Source of the DNA: Pseudomonadota bacterium | GTDB lineage: Bacteria > Pseudomonadota > Gammaproteobacteria > Steroidobacterales > Steroidobacteraceae | DNA length: 64,000 bases | Direction: 5' to 3' | NCBI GenBank assembly: GCA_023391815.1 | Contig: JAEWAF010000055.1 | Coordinates: 1-64,000 of the forward strand | Shown here: positions 6,866-15,545 of the stretch, piece by piece | How positions within the stretch are numbered: the first letter of the stretch is position 1 | Layout of the letters: each line of letters begins with the position of its first letter | Translations under genes and position numbers: made by a program | The notes under the pieces: generated by a model | What the model was told of the DNA's origin: nothing | Seen by the model: the letters and a program-made list of their open reading frames with translations, nothing else | The model's database searches: none

Positions 6866-8376
6866 TGGCTGCGAACGAACAGCAACCGGGCGACGGCGTG
6901 TGCGACGTTGCCATCATCGGCGCTGGGCCGTCGGGGCTCGCCGCCGCGGCACTGCTTCGAGAGCATGGCGTCGGTGTCACGATCATCGATGAGCAACCGC
7001 GCGCCGGTGGCCAGATTCTTCGCCAGCCGCCGAACACGTTTTCCGTTGAACGTTGGTTGACGGGGAAGTTGTACGACCGCGTGAAAGCCGCGCTAGTTGC
7101 GGCGAACGAGCGACAGGATATCGATTGGCGGTTTCAATCGACGGTGCTTGGAATCATGCGGCCGTCGCCGTATCGAACGCAGCGCGCTGGCGTCCCTCGC
7201 TCGGAACAGGGACAACGCGGCGTTGAGGCGCACGAACTTTGGATCCATGGGCCAGACGGGGCCTACCTTCTTCGGACGAAAGCCGTGCTGCTTGCATCCG
7301 GCTGTTACGAACGTCCGCTGGTGTTTCCGGGCTGGACGCTACCGGGCGTGATGGGGGCGGGCGCGATTCAGGGGTTCGTGAAGAGTCAGCAATTCGTGCC
7401 GGGCCATCGTTTCCTGCTCGCGGGCAGCCATCCTTTGCAACTGGTCGTCGCGGATCAGCTGCTGAGTGCGGGCGCGCAAGTCGCGGCCGTCGTCTTCACT
7501 CAGCGCAAGGAACAAGCCCGGCTCATATTGCGTCACCCGCTCGTGGCGCTCCGTCATCGCCGCCAGTTGCTCGAAACATCTCGCATCCTGAGTCGCCTGC
7601 GCCGCGCTCGCGTGCCGGTTCTCTTCGGAAAGACTATCGTGCGTGCCGACGGTACCGACGCGGTGGAGCGAGCGACCATCGCCGCGATCGATGCAAATGG
7701 AACGCTCGATGCTCAGAAAACCGATGTCTTCGAATGCGATCGCGTCGGCATCTGCCACGGCTTCCTCGCCTCATCGGAGCTCGCGCGACAAGCGGGCGCC
7801 GATATGCATTGGAAGGATGACGCCGGCGGCTGGCTCGTGCGTCACGATGGATGGTTCGAATCGAGCGTCCGGAATCTTTTCGTGGCTGGTGAGATCACCA
7901 GCGTCGACGGCGCCGACGCGGCGCTGGAGAAGGGACGGCTTGCCGCGGTGGGCATCCTGCGCTCACTCGGTCGCTTGGATGATGATCAAGCGCATCGAGT
8001 GGCCGAGCGCGCGAGGAAGCGATTGTCACATCTGCAAGGCTTTGCCTCTTTGTTACAGGAGCTCGCTCAGCCGCCCGCGACACTCGCGCTACAAACAATG
8101 AGTGACGACACCATTCTGTGCCGCTGCGAATCCATCAAGCGCGGCGAGCTGCAACGGGCGCTATCTGAAAACAAACATGTTCTCTCGGCTGATGCCGCCA
8201 AGCTGCTGACAAGGGTGGGCATGGGCCTGTGCCAAGGCCGGATGTGCGGCGACAACGCCGCACGAGTGATTGCCGCCACCCGCGGCGTGCAGTTCCATGA
8301 GATCGCTCCATTCCAAGCGCGAGCGCCCGTGAAGCCGGTGCCCCTCGCGGCTCTCATGCGCAGACGTTGCGGTTGA
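6865..8376 (+). CDS. FAD/NAD(P)-dependent oxidoreductase with BFD-like [2Fe-2S] domain (alpha-type subunit)
   Basis: A 503-residue flavoprotein disulfide reductase-like protein. The N-terminal dinucleotide motif is AIIGAGPSGLAAAALL; a second Rossmann region follows (GHRFLLAGSHPLQLVVADQL), and the FAD-binding end reads NLFVAGEITSVDGADAALEKG. From about residue 412 there is a BFD-like domain with C419, C421, C456 and C461 (CxC, then Cx4C) for a second iron-sulfur cluster. This matches HcnB, opine oxidase OoxA and the alpha subunit of D-hydroxyproline dehydrogenase. The ATG overlaps the stop of the ferredoxin-like gene; a longer frame from 6760 lies inside that gene and is rejected. Confidence 0.85.
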   Translation: MAANEQQPGDGVCDVAIIGAGPSGLAAAALLREHGVGVTIIDEQPRAGGQILRQPPNTFSVERWLTGKLYDRVKAALVAANERQDIDWRFQSTVLGIMRPSPYRTQRAGVPRSEQGQRGVEAHELWIHGPDGAYLLRTKAVLLASGCYERPLVFPGWTLPGVMGAGAIQGFVKSQQFVPGHRFLLAGSHPLQLVVADQLLSAGAQVAAVVFTQRKEQARLILRHPLVALRHRRQLLETSRILSRLRRARVPVLFGKTIVRADGTDAVERATIAAIDANGTLDAQKTDVFECDRVGICHGFLASSELARQAGADMHWKDDAGGWLVRHDGWFESSVRNLFVAGEITSVDGADAALEKGRLAAVGILRSLGRLDDDQAHRVAERARKRLSHLQGFASLLQELAQPPATLALQTMSDDTILCRCESIKRGELQRALSENKHVLSADAAKLLTRVGMGLCQGRMCGDNAARVIAATRGVQFHEIAPFQARAPVKPVPLAALMRRRCG

Positions 8377-8541
8377 GGCAATGAACGCGGGCGGCCGATG
8401 TAATTGTATTCGGCTACGGGTTGCATCACTGTCTGACCGGTTCATCCGACTCGCGCTGGCCGGAAGCGATCGTGCACGGTCGCTCCTTTCAGGTGAAGCC
8501 CACGAAGTAAACTCGCCGCTCCTTACGGCACCTGCAGACCC

Positions 8542-10296
8542 ATGACTCGTAGCTACTCGAAAAACGCCGCTCGCCGGGCGGGCCTGGTCGGCATCGCGCT
8601 GGTCATCGCTGGATTGGCCGGCTGTTCGCGCAGCCAAGAAGCGCCACCAGCGGCAGCGAACGGCCCGGTGCCATCAGCGGCGGCGCTTGAGCCGCTGATT
8701 CAGCAGTACGCGCAGATCGAACGGCCGGAAGAAGAAGAGATGGGCGGGCTGCGGGATGTCTCCGCCGCGGCGTTTCAGCATGAGATCGACGTGCGGCGTA
8801 AGTTGCTCGAGCAGGTCCGGCGAGTGAGCAAGGATGGGCTCTCGCTGGATGAAGATATCGACCGGCGCTTGATGATCGGCTTGCTCGAGTCCTCGATCCA
8901 TACCGCCGAAGCGCGTCGCATCTGGGAGAACGATCCGGCGTTGTACGTGCCCGCGCCCGAGATCGGTCGGGGGCTGGAACCGACGGCGTCGGGCACGCCG
9001 CAGGAGCGGGCGGCCTCGCTGGCGGACGTGTTGAAGGATGTGCCGACGCGGCTCGGTCACGCTCGACGCAATCTGAAAACGCCGCCGCGCACCTTCACCG
9101 AGTCGGCGATCTTCAAAACCGAAGGCACGATCCAGCTGCTGCGCGAGAGTGCCCCGACGCTCGCCGCACAGGCCGGCGATACTAAAGAATCGTTGAACGC
9201 AGCGACGAAGACAGCACTCGCCGCGCTCGATGATTATTTGAAGTTTCTAAAGGACGACTTGCTGCCGCGCTCGACCGGCTCGTGGGTGTTCGGCAAGCAG
9301 AACTACGACTACGTCTTGCAACACCGCTGGCTGATGGACGCCGACGCGGACGCCATTCTCGCTCGTGGCCAGAAGGCGTTCGAGGCAACCGAGGCACTGG
9401 CCCGGGAAGTCGCGAAACGTATGGATCCCAAGGCGAAGCACTGGACCGAGGTCTATGAAAAGCTCAAGGACGATCATCCGCCCGCCGACGGAATCAAGCA
9501 GGCCTATCAGGCGAAGATCGAGGCCGCCAAGGCATTCGTGATCGAAAACAAGATCGTCACGTTGCCGCCGGGCGAGCGCGTGATCACGATCGATACGCCG
9601 CCGGCCATGCGGCGCTCCTCGCCGTTCGGCACATTCCAGTCGGTCGACGCTTTCGGGAACGGCCTCGAAGGCAAGCTGGTGCTCACCCCCATCGAAGATT
9701 GGATGACGCCCGAGCAACGTGAGGATCGGCTGCGCTCGCATCACACGGCGTGGATTCCCATCATCGCCGTGCATGAGGCGTATCCGGGGCATCATGTCGA
9801 TGGCTTGAAGCGGCAGGAGAGTCCGCGATTGCTTCGGAAGGTGGTGCGCGAATCCATCATGTCCGAAGGCTGGGGCTTGTTCACCGAAGAGATGATGTTC
9901 GAGCAGGGCTTCCTGCAAGGTGACGATGTGCGGCTCACTCAACTGCGCAATCGACTGTGGCGGGCGGCCCGCGTGATCCTGGACGTGAGCTTGCACACCG
10001 GCCGCATGAGCTTCGAGGACGCCGTGACCTTCCTTTCCGAGAAAGTGCGCTTCGATCGCTACGCCGCCGGTCTCGACGTCGGCATGTACATCGAGCGGCC
10101 GACCTATGTGCTCGGTTATCTCATCGGCATGCAGGAGATCGAGCAGATCCGCGCCGACTACATCGAGCAGTTCGGCGCACCGAACCCGCCCAGCGAGATC
10201 TACGACCGCCTGTTGAGCATCGGCGCCATCCCACCCGCCCTGGTGCGCGAATCCCTCTTCGCCCAAAAGGCCGCCGAGACAAGAGCCACGGAGTAG
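8542..10296 (+). CDS. DUF885-family lipoprotein (probable metallo-hydrolase)
   Basis: A 584-residue DUF885 protein, exported and lipidated: hydrophobic signal followed by lipobox LAGC with C28. The family motif HExxPGHH is present as HEAYPGHH (H411, E412, H417, H418), a thermolysin-like zinc motif variant shared with gluzincin-type peptidases. An inner SEGWGLFTEEMM segment supplies a probable third ligand. DUF885 members are suspected peptidases, but substrates are not established. The window has a second DUF885 gene (43407-45173). It stands alone, 165 bp after the oxidase operon, and is followed by a sugar transporter. Confidence 0.85.
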   Translation: MTRSYSKNAARRAGLVGIALVIAGLAGCSRSQEAPPAAANGPVPSAAALEPLIQQYAQIERPEEEEMGGLRDVSAAAFQHEIDVRRKLLEQVRRVSKDGLSLDEDIDRRLMIGLLESSIHTAEARRIWENDPALYVPAPEIGRGLEPTASGTPQERAASLADVLKDVPTRLGHARRNLKTPPRTFTESAIFKTEGTIQLLRESAPTLAAQAGDTKESLNAATKTALAALDDYLKFLKDDLLPRSTGSWVFGKQNYDYVLQHRWLMDADADAILARGQKAFEATEALAREVAKRMDPKAKHWTEVYEKLKDDHPPADGIKQAYQAKIEAAKAFVIENKIVTLPPGERVITIDTPPAMRRSSPFGTFQSVDAFGNGLEGKLVLTPIEDWMTPEQREDRLRSHHTAWIPIIAVHEAYPGHHVDGLKRQESPRLLRKVVRESIMSEGWGLFTEEMMFEQGFLQGDDVRLTQLRNRLWRAARVILDVSLHTGRMSFEDAVTFLSEKVRFDRYAAGLDVGMYIERPTYVLGYLIGMQEIEQIRADYIEQFGAPNPPSEIYDRLLSIGAIPPALVRESLFAQKAAETRATE

Positions 10297-10461
10297 CTTG
10301 GTTGGGCGCTCAATTGCCGGGAAGGAGCCACCGGCGGGTCGATGAGCGTGTGAGTTAGCGATATCAACGCGTTCGCCCCCTTCCGCCGCAGCCCTGCTCT
10401 CTGGCATGCTGACAACGTTGTCACGTAACCGACAGCAGTGGACCATTCCGGGGGATAGAGA

Positions 10462-11742
10462 ATGAATTCCAATAGCGGCGAACAGCCGAGCTACCTGCCT
10501 GCACTGGTGGTGCTGACCTCCTTGTTCTTCATGTGGGGGTTCATCACCTCGCTGAACGACATCCTGATTCCGCACCTCAAGGCCATTTTCACGTTGAGCT
10601 ACGTGCAGGCCATGCTGATTCAGTTCAGCTTTTTCGGGGCGTATTTCGTGATGTCGGTGCCCTCGGGCTACCTGGTGGAGAAGCTGGGCTACCGGCGCGG
10701 CATCATCATCGGCCTTTCGACGGCGGGCATCGCCTGCCTGGGCTTCTACCCGGCGGCGTCGATGCAGTCGTATCCGCTATTCCTCGCGGCATTGTTTGTA
10801 TTGGCCTCGGGCATCACGCTGCTGCAGGTCGCCGCGAATCCTTACGTCACGATTCTCGGCCCGAGCCAGACAGCCGCGAGTCGCTTGAATCTGACCCAGG
10901 CATTCAATTCCCTGGGCACGACCGTCGGCCCATTCCTGGGGTCGATGTTCATCTTGTCCGCGGCAGTGAGCGCGGGCGCGGCGGTGGATACGGCCAAGGA
11001 AGTTCAGACGGTGCAGGGGCCGTATCTGGTGCTGGCGGGCCTGCTGTTTCTGATCGCGATCGTGTTCTCGCAATTCAAGCTGCCGGTGGTGAAGGGCACG
11101 GATGCGACGACCGCGAGTGGCGACAATCACAATGTGCCGAGCGTGTGGAAACACTCGCATCTGGTGCTCGGCGCGGTCGGCATCTTCACGTACGTCGGCG
11201 CGGAAGTTGCGATTGGCAGCCTGCTGGTGAATTTCATGTCTCAGCCGGACGTGGGCGGGCTGACCGAGAAAACCGCCGGCAGTTATCTATCGCTGTACTG
11301 GGGCGGCGCCATGGTGGGCCGATTCATCGGCGCGTACGTGCTTCGCAAGATCAAGCCCGGCCACGTGCTCGCATTCAACGCCGCGTGCGCCATCGCGCTA
11401 CTGCTGATCGCGATGAGCCTGTCGGGCAAGGTCGCGATGTGGGCGGTGCTGGCCATCGGCCTCTTCAACTCCATCATGTTCCCGACCATCTTCACGCTCG
11501 GCGTGGCCAAGCTGGGTCGTCACACCGGCGAAGGCTCGGGCGTGCTGTGCATGGCCATCGTCGGCGGCGCGATCGTGCCGGTGATCCAGGGTTACTTCGC
11601 CGACACCATCGGCTTGCTCTCGTCGTTCTTCGTGCCCGCGATCTGCTACGCCTACATCGTGTTCTACGGTTTGAAAGGACACGTGGTTCGCAGCGTTCCC
11701 GATACGCAGATTTCGGCAGACCGCGCGCGCGCCAATCTGTGA
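10462..11742 (+). CDS. Sugar MFS transporter, FucP/GluP type
   Basis: A 426-residue twelve-helix permease of the fucose/glucose-galactose:proton symporter family. The first helix carries FFMWGFITSLNDILIPHLK and helix 4 LLQVAANPYVTILG, both hallmarks of FucP/NagP/GluP proteins, with the MSVPSGYLVEKLGYRRG loop between helices 2 and 3. GGGGATAGAGA precedes the ATG. No sugar-catabolic enzyme adjoins it, so the substrate (fucose, glucose, galactose or GlcNAc) cannot be assigned. Confidence 0.85.
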   Translation: MNSNSGEQPSYLPALVVLTSLFFMWGFITSLNDILIPHLKAIFTLSYVQAMLIQFSFFGAYFVMSVPSGYLVEKLGYRRGIIIGLSTAGIACLGFYPAASMQSYPLFLAALFVLASGITLLQVAANPYVTILGPSQTAASRLNLTQAFNSLGTTVGPFLGSMFILSAAVSAGAAVDTAKEVQTVQGPYLVLAGLLFLIAIVFSQFKLPVVKGTDATTASGDNHNVPSVWKHSHLVLGAVGIFTYVGAEVAIGSLLVNFMSQPDVGGLTEKTAGSYLSLYWGGAMVGRFIGAYVLRKIKPGHVLAFNAACAIALLLIAMSLSGKVAMWAVLAIGLFNSIMFPTIFTLGVAKLGRHTGEGSGVLCMAIVGGAIVPVIQGYFADTIGLLSSFFVPAICYAYIVFYGLKGHVVRSVPDTQISADRARANL

Positions 11743-11876
11743 CATCGCTCTCAAGCCTGACAAATCCTTGAGGGACAGCGTGCTTCAGGGGACCGGTAAC
11801 CGCTCGAGCTCAGTGGCGGGATCCGGTCTCCGCGTGAGAGACTGCCGGCGCGACGGAAATCCCGCACGGGCAACTC

Positions 11877-13673
11877 ATGACGGATGGCAACTGGCAGCGC
11901 GTAGCAGGACGCACGCATCAGCGAGGATTCATCGACGGCGCACTGCCGATGCTCGTCAAACGGGCGGTAGTCGCGCAAGCTGTTCTCATTCTCGCGGCGC
12001 TCTGGAGCTATGCCACTTGGCGGGTCTATAGCGACAAGGCCGAAACGCTCGAATCCGCTCGCCACGAGCTGCGAGCCATCGCGGCCGGCATGCATGTTCA
12101 TTTGCAGGCGGTCCTGAACGATAGTCTCGGCGCGGCGCGAACCGCTGCTCAGGCCATCGACGCCAATGGCGGCCTGAGCGAAATCCCGGCGGACACGGCC
12201 GCTCGATTGTTGAGTCGAGAGTTGAGCAGCGGCGAATACGTGCGTGGGCTGTTCGTGCTCACTCCGAACCGATTCCTGGCCGCCGTTCGCAATCGCGACA
12301 CCGAAATCCTCGACGGGCCGCCGCCGCCCTGGCTGCAGGCCGCGATCGACGAGACGCGCGGCGTGTTCATCGGCAAGACCATCGACGATCCGATCGAATC
12401 CAGCCAGCGCGCGTTCCCGATCGCAGTTCGCACGGTCGATAGCTCAGGGGCTACGGTGTGGGCGGGCGCGTTGCTCGGCGTCGATGCGCTCGATCAGCTG
12501 TACGAAACGATGTCGATTCATGCTGGCGCGTTGAGTGTGACATCCACCGCCGGCGACCTGTTGCTGCGAGTGCCGTCGCCAACGACGGCTCACAAAGGTC
12601 AGATCAACGTCCGTGACAGCGACGTGTATCGCGGCAGCGTGGACTTGTCGGAGGGCGGCGGTTTCGTCGAAGCGCCGAGCCCCTTCGCGGGCGGCACGTG
12701 GATCTATGCGATTCGTCGGCTCGGCGGCTACCGGCTCGCGGTGTCGGCGAGCCGGGAGAAGGAAGCCATTCTGCAGCCGTGGCACGATCGCACTCGCGGC
12801 TTGACCATCGTGTTGTCCGGCATTTCGGTTTTGTTTATTGGCTTGACCGTATTGCTCCGGCATTTCATCAACCGGCTGGAGAAAGCGAACACCAACCTCG
12901 GTCAGCTCAATGCCGAGCTGGAAAGCCGCGTGGCGGCGCGCACCACCGAGCTGCAGGAAGCGAATCAGCAGCTGGCACTGACGAACGAAGAGTTGGAGGC
13001 GTTCACCGCCTCGGCCTCGCACGATCTGCGCTCGCCGCTGGGAACGATTGCCGGCCAGGCCGGTCTGCTCCGGGACGATCTGGGCGCGGTGATGACGGAA
13101 GTGATCACTCAGCGCATCGATCGAATTCAATCCAATGTCACGCGCTCTTCCGAAATCATCGACGGATTGTTGTCGCTGGCGCGTGTGTCGCGTCAGGAGC
13201 TGTTGAACGAGCGCGTCGACATTTCCGCGCTGGCTCGAAACATCGTCGAGGATCTGCGTCATCAGTATCCGAGGCACAAGGTCGAATCCGTGATCGAGTC
13301 GAACCTCGTGGTCAACGCCGATCCGCGCCTGATGAAAAGTCTGTTCGGCAATTTGCTGGGCAACGCCTGGAAATACACCAGTCGCACCCCGAACGCGCGC
13401 GTCGAAGTGAGCTGCACGCAAGCCACCGGCGGCATCGTGTTCTCGGTGCGTGACAATGGCGCCGGCTTCGACATGTCGCGTTCCCAACGATTGTTCGAAC
13501 CGTTTCAGCGCTTGCACAGCGCCGCTGAATTCCCCGGCGTCGGCATCGGCCTCGCCATCGTCTCTCGCATCGTGCGCCGGTACGGCGGCAAGATCACCGT
13601 CGACAGCGAGCCTGATCGAGGCACGATTTTCCGCTTCACCCTCCCGGTCGCCGCGGTGACCCACAAAGAGTGA
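11877..13673 (+). CDS. Sensor histidine kinase
   Basis: A 598-residue membrane sensor kinase. One transmembrane helix at about residues 27-45, a periplasmic sensor of about 260 residues (Cache-like by size and position), a second helix at about 308-328 and a coiled coil (330-370) lead into HisKA with SASHDLRSPLG (phospho-acceptor H382). The ATPase domain follows, with the N-box NLLGNAWKYTSR, GAGFD and GVGIGLAIV. The HDLRSPL/GLFEPFQRLH-type sequence resembles phytochrome-type and CHASE kinases. No response regulator is adjacent, so it is an orphan here. The start has no strong ribosome binding site; ATG 11949 is an alternative. Confidence 0.85.
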   Translation: MTDGNWQRVAGRTHQRGFIDGALPMLVKRAVVAQAVLILAALWSYATWRVYSDKAETLESARHELRAIAAGMHVHLQAVLNDSLGAARTAAQAIDANGGLSEIPADTAARLLSRELSSGEYVRGLFVLTPNRFLAAVRNRDTEILDGPPPPWLQAAIDETRGVFIGKTIDDPIESSQRAFPIAVRTVDSSGATVWAGALLGVDALDQLYETMSIHAGALSVTSTAGDLLLRVPSPTTAHKGQINVRDSDVYRGSVDLSEGGGFVEAPSPFAGGTWIYAIRRLGGYRLAVSASREKEAILQPWHDRTRGLTIVLSGISVLFIGLTVLLRHFINRLEKANTNLGQLNAELESRVAARTTELQEANQQLALTNEELEAFTASASHDLRSPLGTIAGQAGLLRDDLGAVMTEVITQRIDRIQSNVTRSSEIIDGLLSLARVSRQELLNERVDISALARNIVEDLRHQYPRHKVESVIESNLVVNADPRLMKSLFGNLLGNAWKYTSRTPNARVEVSCTQATGGIVFSVRDNGAGFDMSRSQRLFEPFQRLHSAAEFPGVGIGLAIVSRIVRRYGGKITVDSEPDRGTIFRFTLPVAAVTHKE

Positions 13674-13720
13674 GAGTCGGGTGATAAGGTGGCGCTCCCA
13701 TTCATGGAGCCCGCTGCTCG

Positions 13721-14302
13721 ATGTCGAACCCTGCCGTTCCCCGTCCGCGTATCGTCGGCATCGGCGGCACTACCAAGGCCGGCTCGTCGACCGAGAAGGC
13801 GTTGGTCGCCTGTCTCGCTGCGGCCGGGCGGCTCGGTGCGGAAGTGCACGTGATTCCCGGGGCGGCGCTGGCCTGCCTGCCGCTGTATTCGCCGGAGGAA
13901 ACGCTGCGGACCCCGGAGCAACTGCGTTTCGTGGATACGGTCCGGCAAGCGGACGGACTGATCCTCGCCACACCCGCGTATCACGCCGGCATGTCCGGCC
14001 TGATGAAAAACGCCATCGACCTGCTCGAAGACCTGCGCGACGAGCCCCGGCCGTACCTGGATGGCCGGGCGGTGGGCTGCATCGTGACGGCTTATGGCTG
14101 GCAGGGTGCCGGGACGACACTGACTTCGGTGCGCACCATCGTGCATGCCCTGCGCGGTTGGCCCACCCCGCTCGGGGTAACCCTGAACACCGCGATGCCG
14201 TTGTTCGATGCCTCGGGCGCCTGCACGGACGAACGGACCCAAACTCAGTTCGAGATGCTGGCGGCGCAAGTCGTCAGCTTCGCGTCACGATTCGCCGCAT
14301 AA
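13721..14302 (+). CDS. NAD(P)H-dependent FMN reductase-like flavodoxin-fold protein
   Basis: A 193-residue member of the NADPH-dependent FMN reductase family (SsuE/ArsH/azoreductase-like flavodoxin fold). The FMN phosphate loop is GGTTKAGSST near residue 14; ILATPAYHAGMSGLMKNAIDL is the conserved flavin-binding segment (residues 80-105). It would reduce FMN or a quinone/azo substrate with NAD(P)H in the cytosol. It stands 47 bp after the sensor kinase gene on the same strand, so co-transcription is possible, but no functional link is evident. Confidence 0.85.
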   Translation: MSNPAVPRPRIVGIGGTTKAGSSTEKALVACLAAAGRLGAEVHVIPGAALACLPLYSPEETLRTPEQLRFVDTVRQADGLILATPAYHAGMSGLMKNAIDLLEDLRDEPRPYLDGRAVGCIVTAYGWQGAGTTLTSVRTIVHALRGWPTPLGVTLNTAMPLFDASGACTDERTQTQFEMLAAQVVSFASRFAA

Positions 14303-14455
14303 AATTCCTTCGCGTCCCGACCTGAAGCATTAAAGGTTTATCAGCTAGTCCGGGGCCTTCGGACCTCGGGTTACCATCCTTGCGTCCAGCCCCGATGCCG
14401 CCAGGGTGCGGCCGCCCTTGGGCTCTATGAACGTGTCTAACGGATAGTGAATTCA

Positions 14456-15541
14456 ATGCCAGTCCGAGGTTCCCGTCATCTCGCTCCGTCGCAATGGGCA
14501 CTGTGCGCGATGCTGCTGATCGCCGCCAGCGGGTGCTCCCGTCAGCAGACGGGGCCGGGCAGGAGCGTCGGGCCGCAGACCGTCGATGTGATAACCGCGG
14601 AAGCGAGCATTCAGCCGCTCGGGATCGAGATCGAGGCGGTGGGGACGGCTCGCGCCAACGAGTCGGTCGAAGTCACATCCAAAGCGTCCAACACGGTCAC
14701 CGCGATTCGTTTCGAGGAAGGCGATCTGGTTCGCAAAGGCGCCATTCTCGTCGAGCTCAATGGCGATGAAGCGCGCGCCGCGCTGGCGGAAGCGGAAGCC
14801 GCGCTCGCCGAAAGTCAGAACAACTTCAAGCGCAGCCGGGATCTGTATTCGCAGCAGGCGTTGTCGGTCTCGCAGCTCGATCTGATCGAGTCGACGTTGA
14901 AAGGCAACCTGGCGCGCGTCGATGTGGCGAAGGCGCGCCTCGCGGACACGATCATTCGCGCCAGCTTCGATGGCAAGACCGGCTTCCGTCGGGTCAGTCT
15001 CGGCAGCCTGGTCAGCCCGGGCACGGTCATCACCACGCTCGACGACACCTCGATCATCAAGCTCGATTTCACCGTCGTGGAAACTTATTTGTACGCATTG
15101 AAAAAGGGCTTGCCGGGGCTCGCGAGCACCGCCGGTCTGCCGGGTCGAGAGTTCACCGGCAAGGTCAGTCAGATCGATTCGCGCGTCGATCCGGTGAGCC
15201 GTTCGATCGCCGTGCGCGCCGAGTTGCCCAATCCCAAGGGCGAGCTGCGTCCCGGCATGTTCATGACCGTGAAGTTGCAAGGCGAAGTCTCGCCAGCGTT
15301 GCTGGTGCCGGAAAACGCCATCGTGCCGGAGCAGGGCCACACGTTTGTTTTCGTGGTCGAGAACGGCGAGGCGACGCGTCGCGCGGTGAAGCTTGGCAAG
15401 CGTCGTCCCGGCGTCGTCGAAGTGCTCGACGGCTTGAAGGAACACGAGCGCGTGGTGATCGAAGGGACGCAGAACCTGCGCGATGGCGGGCCGGTGCGCG
15501 AGCAAGGCGCGCAGGCCGAGCAGCAGAAAGCGAGCTCCTGA
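14456..15541 (+). CDS. RND efflux periplasmic adaptor lipoprotein
   Basis: A 361-residue HlyD/AcrA-type membrane fusion protein. The lipobox IAASGC (C at about 27) marks inner-membrane lipidation. The lipoyl/barrel-sandwich halves flank a helical hairpin (residues about 95-160, RAALAEAEAALAESQNNFKR), followed by the beta-barrel and membrane-proximal domains. It docks the RND pump encoded 4 bp downstream to an outer-membrane channel; no TolC-type gene is in the window. ATG 14456 is preferred over GTG 14447, which is too close to GGATAG. Confidence 0.9.
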   Translation: MPVRGSRHLAPSQWALCAMLLIAASGCSRQQTGPGRSVGPQTVDVITAEASIQPLGIEIEAVGTARANESVEVTSKASNTVTAIRFEEGDLVRKGAILVELNGDEARAALAEAEAALAESQNNFKRSRDLYSQQALSVSQLDLIESTLKGNLARVDVAKARLADTIIRASFDGKTGFRRVSLGSLVSPGTVITTLDDTSIIKLDFTVVETYLYALKKGLPGLASTAGLPGREFTGKVSQIDSRVDPVSRSIAVRAELPNPKGELRPGMFMTVKLQGEVSPALLVPENAIVPEQGHTFVFVVENGEATRRAVKLGKRRPGVVEVLDGLKEHERVVIEGTQNLRDGGPVREQGAQAEQQKASS

Positions 15542-15545
15542 AGTC

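Noticed and set aside
8367..8381. A fourth TTGC-N7-GCAA site at the end of the alpha-subunit gene
   Set aside because: The middle seven bases (GGTTGAG) do not fit the consensus of the other three and there is no matching downstream gene; probably chance.
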